In this document: in pieces, positions 30,610-38,023 of the stretch
Numbering within the stretch: the stretch's first letter is position 1
How the letters are laid out: each line of letters begins with the position of its first letter
Origin: Lachnospiraceae bacterium
GTDB lineage: Bacteria; Bacillota; Clostridia; Lachnospirales; Lachnospiraceae
Assembly: GCA_014804785.1 (NCBI GenBank)
Contig: JAAUZD010000026.1
Location: 54,088-102,157, forward strand
Reading direction: 5' to 3'
DNA: 48,070 nucleotides
The notes under the pieces: model-generated
Databases searched by the model: none
Told to the model about the DNA's origin: nothing
What the model saw: only the letters and a program-made list of their open reading frames with translations
Translations under genes and position numbers: made by a program

Positions 30610-31785
30610 ATGATTATTGGTTTGGTTGGGCCGTTCGGCAGTGGCTGCTCCTATATTGCAAGAAAAATCTTAGAGGAAGAGTTTGGATATATTTATATAT
30701 CACTGTCCGATATTTTACGAGAGGAATATTATACGAAAAATCAATTAACTCCTGATACTGGTGTTTCTCGTAAGATATTACAGGATTTTGGTGATTATAT
30801 AAGGAAACAGAAAGGTGTATCTTATTTATCTCAAAAAGCTTTGGAAAAGATTAATAAAAAATTTGAGGAATCAGGCAAAGAAGATAATGTAAATTTTGTG
30901 ATTGATAGCATCAGAAACCCAGAAGAAATAAAGTTCCTGAAAGAAAAATATGTAAACTTCTTTGTGTTTGGGATATTCGCCGGAAGCAATATTCGATGGG
31001 AGCGGATTAAAAATAATTATAATGGAAACCAAGCTCAATTTCTTGAAGATGAAAGGCGTGATAAAGGCGAAAAAATAGAATATGGCCAACGGGTTACAGA
31101 TGCATTTTTAACTTCGGATGCTATTATTCTTAATGAAACTACTATTGTTAATAAAAATGAAGCATATTTGACTCTTAAGGCAAAGGTTGAAAAATACATC
31201 AATTTGTTTATAGGAAAATCTAAGAATAAGGCTCCGACAGAAATGGAATCTATAATGTCAATGGCCTATTCAAATAGTCTGCGTTCCAGTTGCCTTAAGC
31301 GTAAGGTAGGAGCAGTCATTGTTGATTCCAAGGGTAATGTTTTTAGTTCGGGGTATAATGAGGTTCCCTTTTTAGAGAAACCATGTTTGAATATGTACGG
31401 AGGCTGCTATCGTTCTGTAAAGCGAGATGATATTAAGAATCTTTTTAGTAACGACCAAAAAAATTTATGCGATTCTGTAGTGAGCCAGGTAAAGCTTTTA
31501 GAAAAATGTAGGGCATTGCATGCAGAGGAAAATGCTATTTTAAATGTTGCTCGTTTTGGTAGCGCTGCTGTATTAAAGGATGCCACTCTTTATACCACCA
31601 CATATCCCTGCAATTTGTGTGCAAATAAAATTGCTCAGGTGGGCATTAAAAAAATTGTATACTATGAGCCTTATCCTGTAGAAGAGGCTAGGCAAACCCT
31701 TGAAAAGGCACATGTAGCCCAGGAAATGTTTGAAGGAATTACCTTTAATGCTTATTTTCGTGTTTTTAATGAAATAATATTATAG
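30610..31785 (+). CDS. AvcD-like P-loop/deoxycytidylate deaminase fusion, candidate anti-phage dCTP deaminase
   Basis: 391 residues from the ATG at 30610, where GAGGGG lies 9 bases upstream; an ATG at 30538 has no ribosome site. The N-terminal half is a P-loop domain starting at residue 7 with GPFGSGCS, in which Cys13 replaces the usual Walker A Lys. The C-terminal half (about 212-391) is a zinc-dependent cytidine/dCMP deaminase domain: GAVIVDSKGNVFSSGYNEVP, His304-Ala-Glu306, and Pro333-Cys334-x-x-Cys337, so zinc ligands and catalytic Glu are intact. Known: AvcD/dCTP-deaminase defence proteins have this fusion and deplete dCTP/dCMP during phage infection. Here it is cargo between the integrase and attL. 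A plain ComEB-type dCMP deaminase would lack the P-loop half. The defence role is inferred. Confidence 0.75.
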   Translation: MIIGLVGPFGSGCSYIARKILEEEFGYIYISLSDILREEYYTKNQLTPDTGVSRKILQDFGDYIRKQKGVSYLSQKALEKINKKFEESGKEDNVNFVIDSIRNPEEIKFLKEKYVNFFVFGIFAGSNIRWERIKNNYNGNQAQFLEDERRDKGEKIEYGQRVTDAFLTSDAIILNETTIVNKNEAYLTLKAKVEKYINLFIGKSKNKAPTEMESIMSMAYSNSLRSSCLKRKVGAVIVDSKGNVFSSGYNEVPFLEKPCLNMYGGCYRSVKRDDIKNLFSNDQKNLCDSVVSQVKLLEKCRALHAEENAILNVARFGSAAVLKDATLYTTTYPCNLCANKIAQVGIKKIVYYEPYPVEEARQTLEKAHVAQEMFEGITFNAYFRVFNEIIL

Positions 31786-31868
31786 AAAAAGTTTTGCAGT
31801 TTCTATAAACCGAATTCTATTATAGAAATTACTTTATAATTTCTATAATCCAAAATATATTATAAAAA
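31780..31868 (+). repeat. Phased TTATAGAAA/TTTCTATAA inverted-repeat array
   Basis: TTATAGAAA at 31780 and 31820 and TTTCTATAA at 31800 and 31840 alternate every 20 bases exactly. They form two units of TTATAGAAA-N11-TTTCTATAA with a 40-bp period; a decayed third start (TTATAAAAA) is at 31860. The first copy overlaps the deaminase stop codon and the array ends at the ribosome site of the zinc-ribbon gene. TATAAT within the fourth copy could be a -10 element. It could be an operator with sites on one DNA face, or tandem RNA hairpins. Confidence 0.75.
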
Positions 31869-31881
31869 GGAGTTTAAAATA

Positions 31882-32067
31882 ATGGAAAACATGAAAATTT
31901 GCATTCATTGCAAAAAACTGATGAGTTACAATTCTTATTTTGGGGGTTATTATTGTGCATTTTGTGGGGAACTGGAGATAAAACCTCAGTCATATAGTTT
32001 TGGGAGGCAAAATACTGTAAGGGCAAGAAAGCTTGCCTCTAATAAAAAAACAGTTTTGGCAAAGTAA
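31882..32067 (+). CDS. Small zinc-ribbon protein
   Basis: 61 residues. Cys7-x-x-Cys10 (CIHC) and Cys25-x-x-Cys28 (CAFC) form a probable zinc ribbon, followed by a basic tail ending in LASNKKTVLAK. AAGGAG lies before the ATG. It is separated from the deaminase gene only by the inverted-repeat array, so it may be its partner or regulator. I do not recognise a family. Its C-terminal end borders degenerate transposase sequence, so truncation cannot be excluded. Confidence 0.6.
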   Translation: MENMKICIHCKKLMSYNSYFGGYYCAFCGELEIKPQSYSFGRQNTVRARKLASNKKTVLAK

Positions 32068-32140
32068 TATACCAGACAAGTGTTGAATAGGTTTTATATC
32101 CGCGACTCTAGTGGTAATATTTCCATATTGAAAAGCCTTC

Positions 32141-32183
32141 AAAAAAGTGGCAGTTACTCTTATAAAAAAGGAGTAACTGCCAC
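32141..32183 (-). terminator. Strong hairpin with T-run on minus strand
   Basis: GTGGCAGTTACTC (32147-32159) and GAGTAACTGCCAC (32171-32183) make a perfect 13-bp stem. On the minus strand it is followed by TTTTTT, so it would end transcripts coming from the right, such as those from the transposase remnant or the integrase operon. Confidence 0.65.
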
Positions 32184-32241
32184 ATATTTGATTCAGTATA
32201 ATGCTGTCTTTCTCAACCTGCCATATGCCGAAGGCGGGGAG

Positions 32242-32481
32242 TTACTCATAGAGGTTGTGATACATGAAGTCTGCCAGTTCCAGAAGACTTTTGCCACCCA
32301 GTTTTTCCAGAGGAGAGAAGTTCACATGGGAGAGGATAAAGTTGAGGGCATGCTGATTGTCAAGACCGAAAATTTCCGTTCCCAGAACCAATTCGAAAAG
32401 ATCAACACCGCTTTTCATGCTCAGCGCTGTTTCGGAACTGTGGAGTACAGCAAAGAGGACTCCGGCATTGAGAAAATTCAT
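32242..32481 (-). pseudogene. Transposase C-terminal remnant
   Basis: About 79 codons read on the minus strand. The end, ILSHVNFSPLEKLGGKSLLELADFM, resembles the C-terminus of IS30-like transposases (typically a His-Asn-Ser segment followed by a LGGKSP-type stretch). The residues before it are only loosely similar and there is no DDE core, so this is a decayed fragment. It lies between the deaminase cargo and the integrase, suggesting that the cargo slot was once hit by an insertion sequence. The opposite strand is also open here but its product has no recognisable features. The rest of 32068-32526 shows no gene. Confidence 0.45.
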
Positions 32482-32526
32482 AATCAGTAACTTATTTCAT
32501 AAACTAAAGTAAAACAATGTAAAGAA

Positions 32527-33918
32527 TTAGTTCCCAGTGGCAGCAGTACCATTATCTAAAAGGCTTTTCATTACAGCTATCAAATCAGGAGATTTCTGTA
32601 ACTGCTCCAACAATGCCTTAACATCAATCTCGGAATTAGTGTTCTTTATTGGTTTTGCTTTTTTTAAATCAGATGTAGAGTAAAACTCCTGTTCAAAGAC
32701 TTTGGCATTTTCTTTTCGGTTCTCGTCCAGAACATGAGCATAAACCCTTGTTACCATGTCTGCCGTTGCGTGTCCTGTGTCACCCTGTACTGACTTAATA
32801 TCTCCTTTTGAAAGCATCAATTTATAAGTGGTAGATGAATGGCGTAGGCTATGGAAAACTACATTAGGCAGACCGGCTTTCTCTTTCAGCTTTTTAAAGG
32901 ATTCTTCTAAAATTCTGTTTTCGCATGGATACCCGTTATCTAAGGCTACTACAAGGTCGAAATCATGGTATTCATTACCTAAAAAGGCTTTTGCTTTCTC
33001 CTGTTGTTCTCGCCACTTTCTCAGTATGTGGGCAACTGTGACAGGCAACCATACACGCCTTACTGAACTCTTTGTTTTCGGTGCCTTTAAAACCCTTCTC
33101 GTTGTAGTTCCTTCTTTTAGCGGTTGGAATATATGATATATGTCTTTATTATCCAGTGTATTAAGGGCATCTAAAGAAACCCTTTCCAATTCCCTGTCTA
33201 TTTCTATATATGCATTATCATTTACAATGTCTTTATCGGAGATATGGACACGCTCCCACTGTAACCCTAAAATCTCGCCTGCCCTTAATGAACAAGAGAA
33301 AGCTAAGTTTATAGCAACATACAATCTTCCGTCTTGGCATTCGTCAAGAGCCTTTCGGATTGTGTCAATATCCCAAATATCCCTCTTTTCATATTCAATT
33401 TTGGGTAATGTAGCACCATACATAGGATTTTTGCCTATTATTTCCCATTTAACAGCTTGGTTAAAAGCACATTTGAGTAATCTACATATTTTATCTATTG
33501 TCTGGTCTGTGACATATTCTGTTCTTGCTTTATGCGTTTTTGTTGATACCGCAGGCGTACCTTTCAATGTCTGAATATACTTATCTATCACTCGTGGTGT
33601 AATCTTCTGTATCTTAACATTCCCGATAATCGGATTGATATAATTGTTAATCAGACTTGTATTGCTGTCATAGATAGATAATCCCCATTTCTTCGGTGCA
33701 TATATATCTACAAAGTCTTTTAAAAATTCTTCCAAAGTTTCATTTTTGGGAATAACAAAGGTATTCTTTATTTGTTGATTTTCAACTTCTGCCTTTCTTG
33801 CTTTTGCCGTTTTGTGGTCTGAAAATGATTCCCATTTCTGCTTTGTCTTTCCGTTTTCATCAACATAGCGGTATACTACGGAATAACTTCCATTATCTCT
33901 TTTTACGATTGTTGCCAT
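32527..33918 (-). CDS. int: Tyrosine recombinase (integrase) of the element
   Basis: 463 residues. An N-terminal arm-binding domain (1-55) is followed by a SAM-like core-binding domain (about 60-170) and a catalytic domain with Arg212 (CSLRAGEILGL), His356-x-x-Arg359 (HSLRH), His383 (GHAT) and the nucleophile Tyr393 (RVYAHV). All catalytic residues are present, so it should be active. It resembles integrases of Tn916-like and related Firmicutes elements. AGGG lies in the end of the upstream xis gene, 8 bases before the ATG. The likely substrates are the CTCCTAAG cores and the YTGCTAACA arm repeats. It is the last gene of a leftward unit. Confidence 0.95.
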   Translation of the reverse strand: MATIVKRDNGSYSVVYRYVDENGKTKQKWESFSDHKTAKARKAEVENQQIKNTFVIPKNETLEEFLKDFVDIYAPKKWGLSIYDSNTSLINNYINPIIGNVKIQKITPRVIDKYIQTLKGTPAVSTKTHKARTEYVTDQTIDKICRLLKCAFNQAVKWEIIGKNPMYGATLPKIEYEKRDIWDIDTIRKALDECQDGRLYVAINLAFSCSLRAGEILGLQWERVHISDKDIVNDNAYIEIDRELERVSLDALNTLDNKDIYHIFQPLKEGTTTRRVLKAPKTKSSVRRVWLPVTVAHILRKWREQQEKAKAFLGNEYHDFDLVVALDNGYPCENRILEESFKKLKEKAGLPNVVFHSLRHSSTTYKLMLSKGDIKSVQGDTGHATADMVTRVYAHVLDENRKENAKVFEQEFYSTSDLKKAKPIKNTNSEIDVKALLEQLQKSPDLIAVMKSLLDNGTAATGN

Positions 33919-33920
33919 GA

Positions 33921-34295
33921 TTAAAGCCCTCCGTTTCTTTGTTCAGAATGATTTAGCCACCTGTCAAAATCTTCTTTTGAAATTCTTATTGCATTTCCAA
34001 TGTGAACCACTCTGAACGGTGCTTTCTTGATTAGTGCATATGCGGCGGTTCTTGAAATTTCTAAAATTTCCTGTATATCTTCTACATGGTAAACTTTTGC
34101 TGTATAGCAATTAACAGTTAATGGTGCAGTAAGTGGGATAAGTTTCTCTTTCTTCTGTTCTTCCATTTGCTTTAGTGCTTTTCTCGTATTCTTCATAGTA
34201 AAAAATCCAACTTCTTCTAAAGTATCTTCAGAGAATGAACTAAGTATATCTGAGGTATCTTTTGCAGTAAAGTCAAATACATCTGTCGTATTCAT
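33921..34295 (-). CDS. xis: Excisionase-like helix-turn-helix protein
   Basis: 124 residues from the ATG at 34295, 6 bases after AGGAGGG. The C-terminal 60 residues are a MerR/HTH_17-type winged helix (VEDIQEILEISRTAAYALI, then FRVVHIGNAIRISKEDFDRWL), the fold of small excisionases. The N-terminal 60 residues are acidic and unfamiliar. It sits two bases before the integrase gene, the usual place for Xis, which steers the integrase towards excision. A plain regulator is the alternative. Confidence 0.75.
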   Translation of the reverse strand: MNTTDVFDFTAKDTSDILSSFSEDTLEEVGFFTMKNTRKALKQMEEQKKEKLIPLTAPLTVNCYTAKVYHVEDIQEILEISRTAAYALIKKAPFRVVHIGNAIRISKEDFDRWLNHSEQRNGGL

Positions 34296-34328
34296 ATAAA
34301 ACCCTCCTGTCAAAATCTCATAGAAACA

Positions 34329-34544
34329 TCAATAAAACGGTAAACAGCATTCTTCATTTTCTTCTATAGTTTCTTTACTGGAATCATTTACAAGCAGTAA
34401 AGACTGTCCATGCTGAATAAGCATTAACCCCACTTTATTAAGTGCCTTTGGTACACAATCATCTAAGGAAATGTCAAACTCAATTTTGACTTTTACGCAA
34501 GATGAATTTTCTTTTGTTATCTCAAAATCTTTTTTGCTATCCAT
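34329..34544 (-). CDS. Hypothetical small acidic protein
   Basis: 71 residues with a good ribosome site (AAGGAG) before the ATG. Acidic, four Cys (single ones near the start and middle and a CC pair near the end), no membrane segment, and no recognised family. It is 33 bases upstream of the excisionase gene in the same direction and probably belongs to the same transcript. Confidence 0.55.
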   Translation of the reverse strand: MDSKKDFEITKENSSCVKVKIEFDISLDDCVPKALNKVGLMLIQHGQSLLLVNDSSKETIEENEECCLPFY

Positions 34545-34588
34545 AATGGCTCTCCTTTTTAAACTGTAAAAATTCTCTCACTGTCTCT

Positions 34589-35212
34589 CTATGGCTTCTC
34601 TAGTGTAAGTTCCTTTACAAACGCATAATAAGTATTTGGTTTTAAATTGAGTTCCCTCATAGCCTGTCTGTTGGTGATTTCTCTCCTTAAGACCCTCTGA
34701 TAAATTCCCTCAAATCCCTCTGGCCTTGGAATTTTTGTCCTGCCGAACCTCACTCCTTTTGCCTTTGCGGATTCAATACCCTCTCGCTGTCGTCTCTGAA
34801 TCTCTGATTTCTCTTTCTCCCCAACATAGGATAAGATTTCAAAAGTCAGTTTTGCAATAAAGCGTCTGTCTAAAGTCTTTTCTTCCTGTGCCGTATTTAG
34901 CAGAGGATAATTAATCACCCTTATATTACACTCCCTTTCTTCGGTGATATAATTCCACTCCTTTGCCATTTCCGAGTAGCTTCGACCCAGACGGTCCAGA
35001 TCAAGGATAACAATTTCGTCTCCCGGTTGCAGAGACTGAATCATCTGCTGATAGGCAGGACGGGAGAAGTCCTTTCCCGACTGCTTATCAATGAAAATGT
35101 CCCTTTCTAATATTCCCTCATTCAACAGGGCATCTCTTTGCCGTCCCTCATTTTGCGTCTTACTGGAAACTCTGATATAACCGAATCTCCGCTTCTCTGT
35201 CTGCTTTTTCAT
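34589..35212 (-). CDS. Serine recombinase (resolvase/invertase family)
   Basis: 207 residues from the ATG at 35212, 8 bases after GGAG; an upstream GTG overlaps that site. The N-terminal catalytic domain begins GYIRVSSKTQ with probable catalytic Ser16, followed by LDLDRLGRSYSEM (the conserved Arg motif). A long E helix (GEKEKSEIQRRQREG) leads to a small C-terminal helix-turn-helix (ITNRQAMRELNLKPNTYYAFV). This is the size of Tn3-type resolvases and invertases, not of large serine integrases. It may resolve multimers of the excised circle. No invertible segment was recognised nearby. Confidence 0.9.
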   Translation of the reverse strand: MKKQTEKRRFGYIRVSSKTQNEGRQRDALLNEGILERDIFIDKQSGKDFSRPAYQQMIQSLQPGDEIVILDLDRLGRSYSEMAKEWNYITEERECNIRVINYPLLNTAQEEKTLDRRFIAKLTFEILSYVGEKEKSEIQRRQREGIESAKAKGVRFGRTKIPRPEGFEGIYQRVLRREITNRQAMRELNLKPNTYYAFVKELTLEKP

Positions 35213-35315
35213 GTCCGTCACTCCTTTTCTTTATTTTGACGAGACGATTGAACCACAGAGCATTTGAAAAGTAAAGACCGCGATTTAAAATATTTATAAA
35301 TGTTATATAATTTGC

Positions 35316-35354
35316 TTTCAAACAAGGGAGATTCTTTGTCTCCCTTGTTTGAAA
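35316..35354. repeat. Perfect 16-bp-stem inverted repeat upstream of the resolvase
   Basis: TTTCAAACAAGGGAGA (35316-35331) and TCTCCCTTGTTTGAAA (35339-35354) around a 7-nt loop, about 100 bp before the resolvase start. It lacks a clear T-tract, so it could be a terminator separating the upstream genes, or the resolvase's own recombination or operator site. A smaller repeat, TCTCAATG-TCT-CATTGAGA, is at 35409-35427. Confidence 0.55.
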
Positions 35355-35429
35355 ATGTGGATAATCATTTGTAAATAGATAATTGAAAAAGTATACATTT
35401 TTAAACAGTCTCAATGTCTCATTGAGAAT

Positions 35430-35747
35430 CTAAGATTGAGGTTTCAATGACTTATCATCACGATTCTTTTTGTTACCTCTGCCACCCACTAGACCGCCTT
35501 GTCGTCCAATCTCCTGTGCTCTTTTATATCTCTTTTTTGTAGCGTCAATAGTAGAAATAATAGGATTTAAAATAATTTTTATCATAGCCTGTTCTGTTTC
35601 GGTGAGAGAATAGCGTTCCCAATTATTCTTCCCAGTAACACCATATTCACAGATTGCTTCATAAGTAGCTAATCTGATTTTAGGTTCGCTTATCTCTTGA
35701 CAGCTTTCATAAAAACTCTTTCTGAATAAAAATTCTCCGTCCTTCAT
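35430..35747 (-). CDS. DUF6291-like protein, paralogue 3
   Basis: 105 residues with AAGGAG before the ATG. The N-terminal pattern FLFRKSFYESCQEISEPKIRLATYEAICEYGVTG is shared with the two genes upstream, followed by a helical part and the basic Gly-rich tail IGRQGGLVGGRGNKKN typical of DUF6291-type proteins. Known: such proteins are common in phages and integrative elements near replication genes; their function is unclear. The basic tail suggests nucleic-acid binding. Confidence 0.6.
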   Translation of the reverse strand: MKDGEFLFRKSFYESCQEISEPKIRLATYEAICEYGVTGKNNWERYSLTETEQAMIKIILNPIISTIDATKKRYKRAQEIGRQGGLVGGRGNKKNRDDKSLKPQS

Positions 35748-35912
35748 AATGATAATCTCCTTTTCATGTTCAAAGATAATTCTTTTTGACTTATATTCAT
35801 ATAAGTCAATATATTGGTATGTATATCTATATTGATGTTAATATTCAGTTTAAATACAGTTTTCAATATACATCCCAATATACATCCTTATATGAATAAA
35901 GGTTTTATTAGT

Positions 35913-36221
35913 TCAATCTAACCTGCATACCATACTTTTATTTCTTTTTGGATATTTATTTCTCCATTTCTCCATTTCGTTTTCTTTGACGGCACGCTCA
36001 AAGCGTTCCTTAGATTTGTCTATGTGTATCTGAATATTATGAAGCAAGAGGATATTGTGAATATCATTAACTTCTTCCTTTTCTGTCTTTCGTTCTCCGG
36101 TTACACCATAGTAAATAATATCTAATGCTAATTTTTCTGCTTTTTCATCACCAAATGTTTCTCGGAAATTATCAATATCTTCCTTAAACGTTTCAAAGAA
36201 CATAAAATCATCATGCTTCAT
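35913..36221 (-). CDS. DUF6291-like protein, paralogue 2
   Basis: 102 residues with AAGGAG before the ATG. It shares the FMFFETFKEDIDNF...ALDIIYYGVTGE pattern with its neighbours and has a charged C-terminal helix, but ends without the Gly-rich tail. It starts 14 bases after the upstream paralogue and is probably co-transcribed with it. Confidence 0.55.
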   Translation of the reverse strand: MKHDDFMFFETFKEDIDNFRETFGDEKAEKLALDIIYYGVTGERKTEKEEVNDIHNILLLHNIQIHIDKSKERFERAVKENEMEKWRNKYPKRNKSMVCRLD

Positions 36222-36235
36222 TATAGCTACTCCTT

Positions 36236-36874
36236 TTAATTGTCCTCTGCGTATTGTTCCAAGAGTTCCTCATATCTCTCAAAACCAGTACCGCCTTCAA
36301 GATAATCTTTCATAAGTTTATCTAATATTTTTTCTTTGACATCATCAGACAGATTTCTTGATTCATTCTCTAACCGTTCTTCAAACATTTCTCTCATGTA
36401 ATCTTTCCATGTCTTCAATTCGTATCGCTTATGAAATAACGTATATACTTCTTCTGGCAATAAAGCAGATAATTCCTCTGGTATATTACGTTCGTCATGT
36501 TTTATTACATACTGGTATTTTTCTTTCAAAACATTAATCGTATCAATATAGGTATCTTTTATTTTAGTATCAAGCGCAGATGACCTGCCAATAACATCTT
36601 GAAAAGTTTTTATTGCTCCCCGAATCAGATTTTTATTATAATATCGCCTCTTTTGTACACTAATCTCATAAATGACAGAACGGAACAATATGCGCTCTAA
36701 TGGCTGAAGAATTGATAATGTGCCTGAAAATTCCCCAAAGTAATTATAATCATCTAAACCATATTCAATAAGAGCCATAGCTATTTTCCCCTGTCGTTCC
36801 TCTGGTAACTCTTTTAAAATATCAAGAGTTGAAGCATAAAATAAAAAGGCTTTCTTTTCGACTTGTCTGGGCAT
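36236..36874 (-). CDS. DUF6291-like protein, paralogue 1 (long form)
   Basis: 212 residues with AAAGGAGG upstream of the ATG. The first 90 residues (FLFYASTLDILKELPEERQGKIAMALIEYGLDD, cited to 20 at most: FLFYASTLDILKELPEERQG) match the repeated domain of the next two genes. The second half is an acidic, helical region not found in them. It is the first gene of a leftward unit that may run through the two shorter paralogues. No catalytic motif is seen. The role is unknown, possibly in replication or stability of the element. Confidence 0.55.
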   Translation of the reverse strand: MPRQVEKKAFLFYASTLDILKELPEERQGKIAMALIEYGLDDYNYFGEFSGTLSILQPLERILFRSVIYEISVQKRRYYNKNLIRGAIKTFQDVIGRSSALDTKIKDTYIDTINVLKEKYQYVIKHDERNIPEELSALLPEEVYTLFHKRYELKTWKDYMREMFEERLENESRNLSDDVKEKILDKLMKDYLEGGTGFERYEELLEQYAEDN

Positions 36875-37390
36875 TCCCTTTCACCTCCTTTCGACGCTTG
36901 TCCACAAGAAATATGTAAATAGCCTTGTATATTACAGTAATATTCCTCATTTTGAAGAAGTATTCCAAAAAAATTAAAAAATTTTTTGATAAATTACAGG
37001 AATATATACTGCTTTCTTTTATCTTCCATTTTGGTATAATGTAATCCAACCCTAAATCATAAGAACCACCCCTTTCCATAAAGAATAAAGATTAACTGTT
37101 TACATTAGCTTATACGCAAAAACATTCAAGTCATTGGAGACTAAAAGGGCATCAAAAAGCAGAATCTCCGTAATGTTCAATTTGTTTATACGAAAGCAGA
37201 ATAATTTTGTGCATATTGCACATTAAATGCTACTTTCTCTATACGTCTCAACCACAGAAAGCCATTTTAAATGTAAAAGATATAGAATTATACCTTTTGA
37301 CCTTTCTCCACGTGAAAACACCCCTTGAACGTGTTCAAGAGGTGTTCCCAACTTATACTACTATAGTCCTATAGAATTGTCATTCCGTTT
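36875..37390. other. Non-coding region with two palindromic candidate operators
   Basis: A 516-base stretch without a convincing gene. It holds ATATTACAGTAATAT (36929-36943, a perfect odd palindrome, with a partial copy near 36995), which lies just upstream of the DUF6291-like unit. It also holds TGTGCATATTGCACA (37208-37222) and, at its right end, the terminator of the 204-residue zinc-ribbon gene. The remainder is AT-rich and shows nothing else I can name. Confidence 0.5.
37315..37346 (-). terminator. Terminator of the zinc-ribbon gene pair
   Basis: On the minus strand AACACCTCTTGAA pairs with TTCAAGGGGTGTT (one mismatch) around a 4-nt loop and runs into TTTTC. It lies 45 bases after the stop of the 204-residue gene. 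Confidence 0.65.
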
Positions 37391-38005
37391 TTATTCTAAT
37401 TGTTTTTTTAACAGTTCTATAAACACTTCCATTCTGGAATATTCGCTTTTAGGATAAACGTCTACAAGCGATGCGTTATCATCAGTTATGAGAACTACCG
37501 CAGAACTCTCATCACCACTGGAGAAAATAAATTTAACAATATAAATCTGCCCCTCGTCATTTCCTGTTACTTTTGTAGCAGATTTTATATCACAATTAGA
37601 AAATGTTGCCAACACAGTATTTTTTGCCATTTTCTCTCCTTTATCTTCTCCAAAAAGAGAACTTAATAAAAATACTGCAATTAACACTACCGCAATTATT
37701 TTTACATTACGGTATTTGTTTTTAGTAAAGAAGTTAGATGTATCTTTATCTTTTGCAACCTGTTTTACATCATCTGTAAAGCATTTAGCGGTTTCTTTGG
37801 CTTTCTCTGCATACTTCCCCGCCTGCCCGCCTGTTGCTTCATTCACATCGTTACCAATCGCTTTCGCTGAATCCATAACTACACTGGCTGTTTTTTTTAA
37901 TACTTCTCTCACACTTTCTGTATCAGAGGTTGAAAGACTATTTCCACAGTAAGGACAGAATTTGCTATTATCTTCAATCTGCTTGCCGCAATGCGTACAG
38001 TACAT
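37391..38005 (-). CDS. Zinc-ribbon single-pass membrane protein
   Basis: 204 residues. Residues 1-24 are a zinc ribbon (CTHCGKQIEDNSKFCPYCG). A helical Lys/Ala-rich region follows (about 35-95), then one membrane helix (NVKIIAVVLIAVFLLSSLF, about 100-120) and a C-terminal 80-residue domain that would be outside the cell. The ribosome site is weak (AGAAG). It starts 18 bases after the neighbouring zinc-ribbon gene, so the two are probably co-expressed. I do not recognise a function. The zinc-ribbon plus one-helix layout recurs in many Firmicutes envelope proteins. Confidence 0.65.
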   Translation of the reverse strand: MYCTHCGKQIEDNSKFCPYCGNSLSTSDTESVREVLKKTASVVMDSAKAIGNDVNEATGGQAGKYAEKAKETAKCFTDDVKQVAKDKDTSNFFTKNKYRNVKIIAVVLIAVFLLSSLFGEDKGEKMAKNTVLATFSNCDIKSATKVTGNDEGQIYIVKFIFSSGDESSAVVLITDDNASLVDVYPKSEYSRMEVFIELLKKQLE

Positions 38006-38023
38006 TTCATTTTCTTCTTTCGC

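Noticed and set aside
32080-32490. Open plus-strand frame of 136 codons in the element
   Set aside because: It starts at a GTG without a ribosome site, crosses a perfect terminator hairpin, and shows no family features. The opposite strand carries a more protein-like transposase remnant.
35160-35414. Open minus-strand frame of 84 codons between the resolvase and the DUF6291-like gene
   Set aside because: It runs through the perfect hairpin at 35316-35354, overlaps the resolvase start, and has no ribosome site or family features.
36822-37079. Open minus-strand frame of 85 codons upstream of the DUF6291-like genes
   Set aside because: It overlaps the start and ribosome site of the real gene and consists of low-complexity AT-rich translation.
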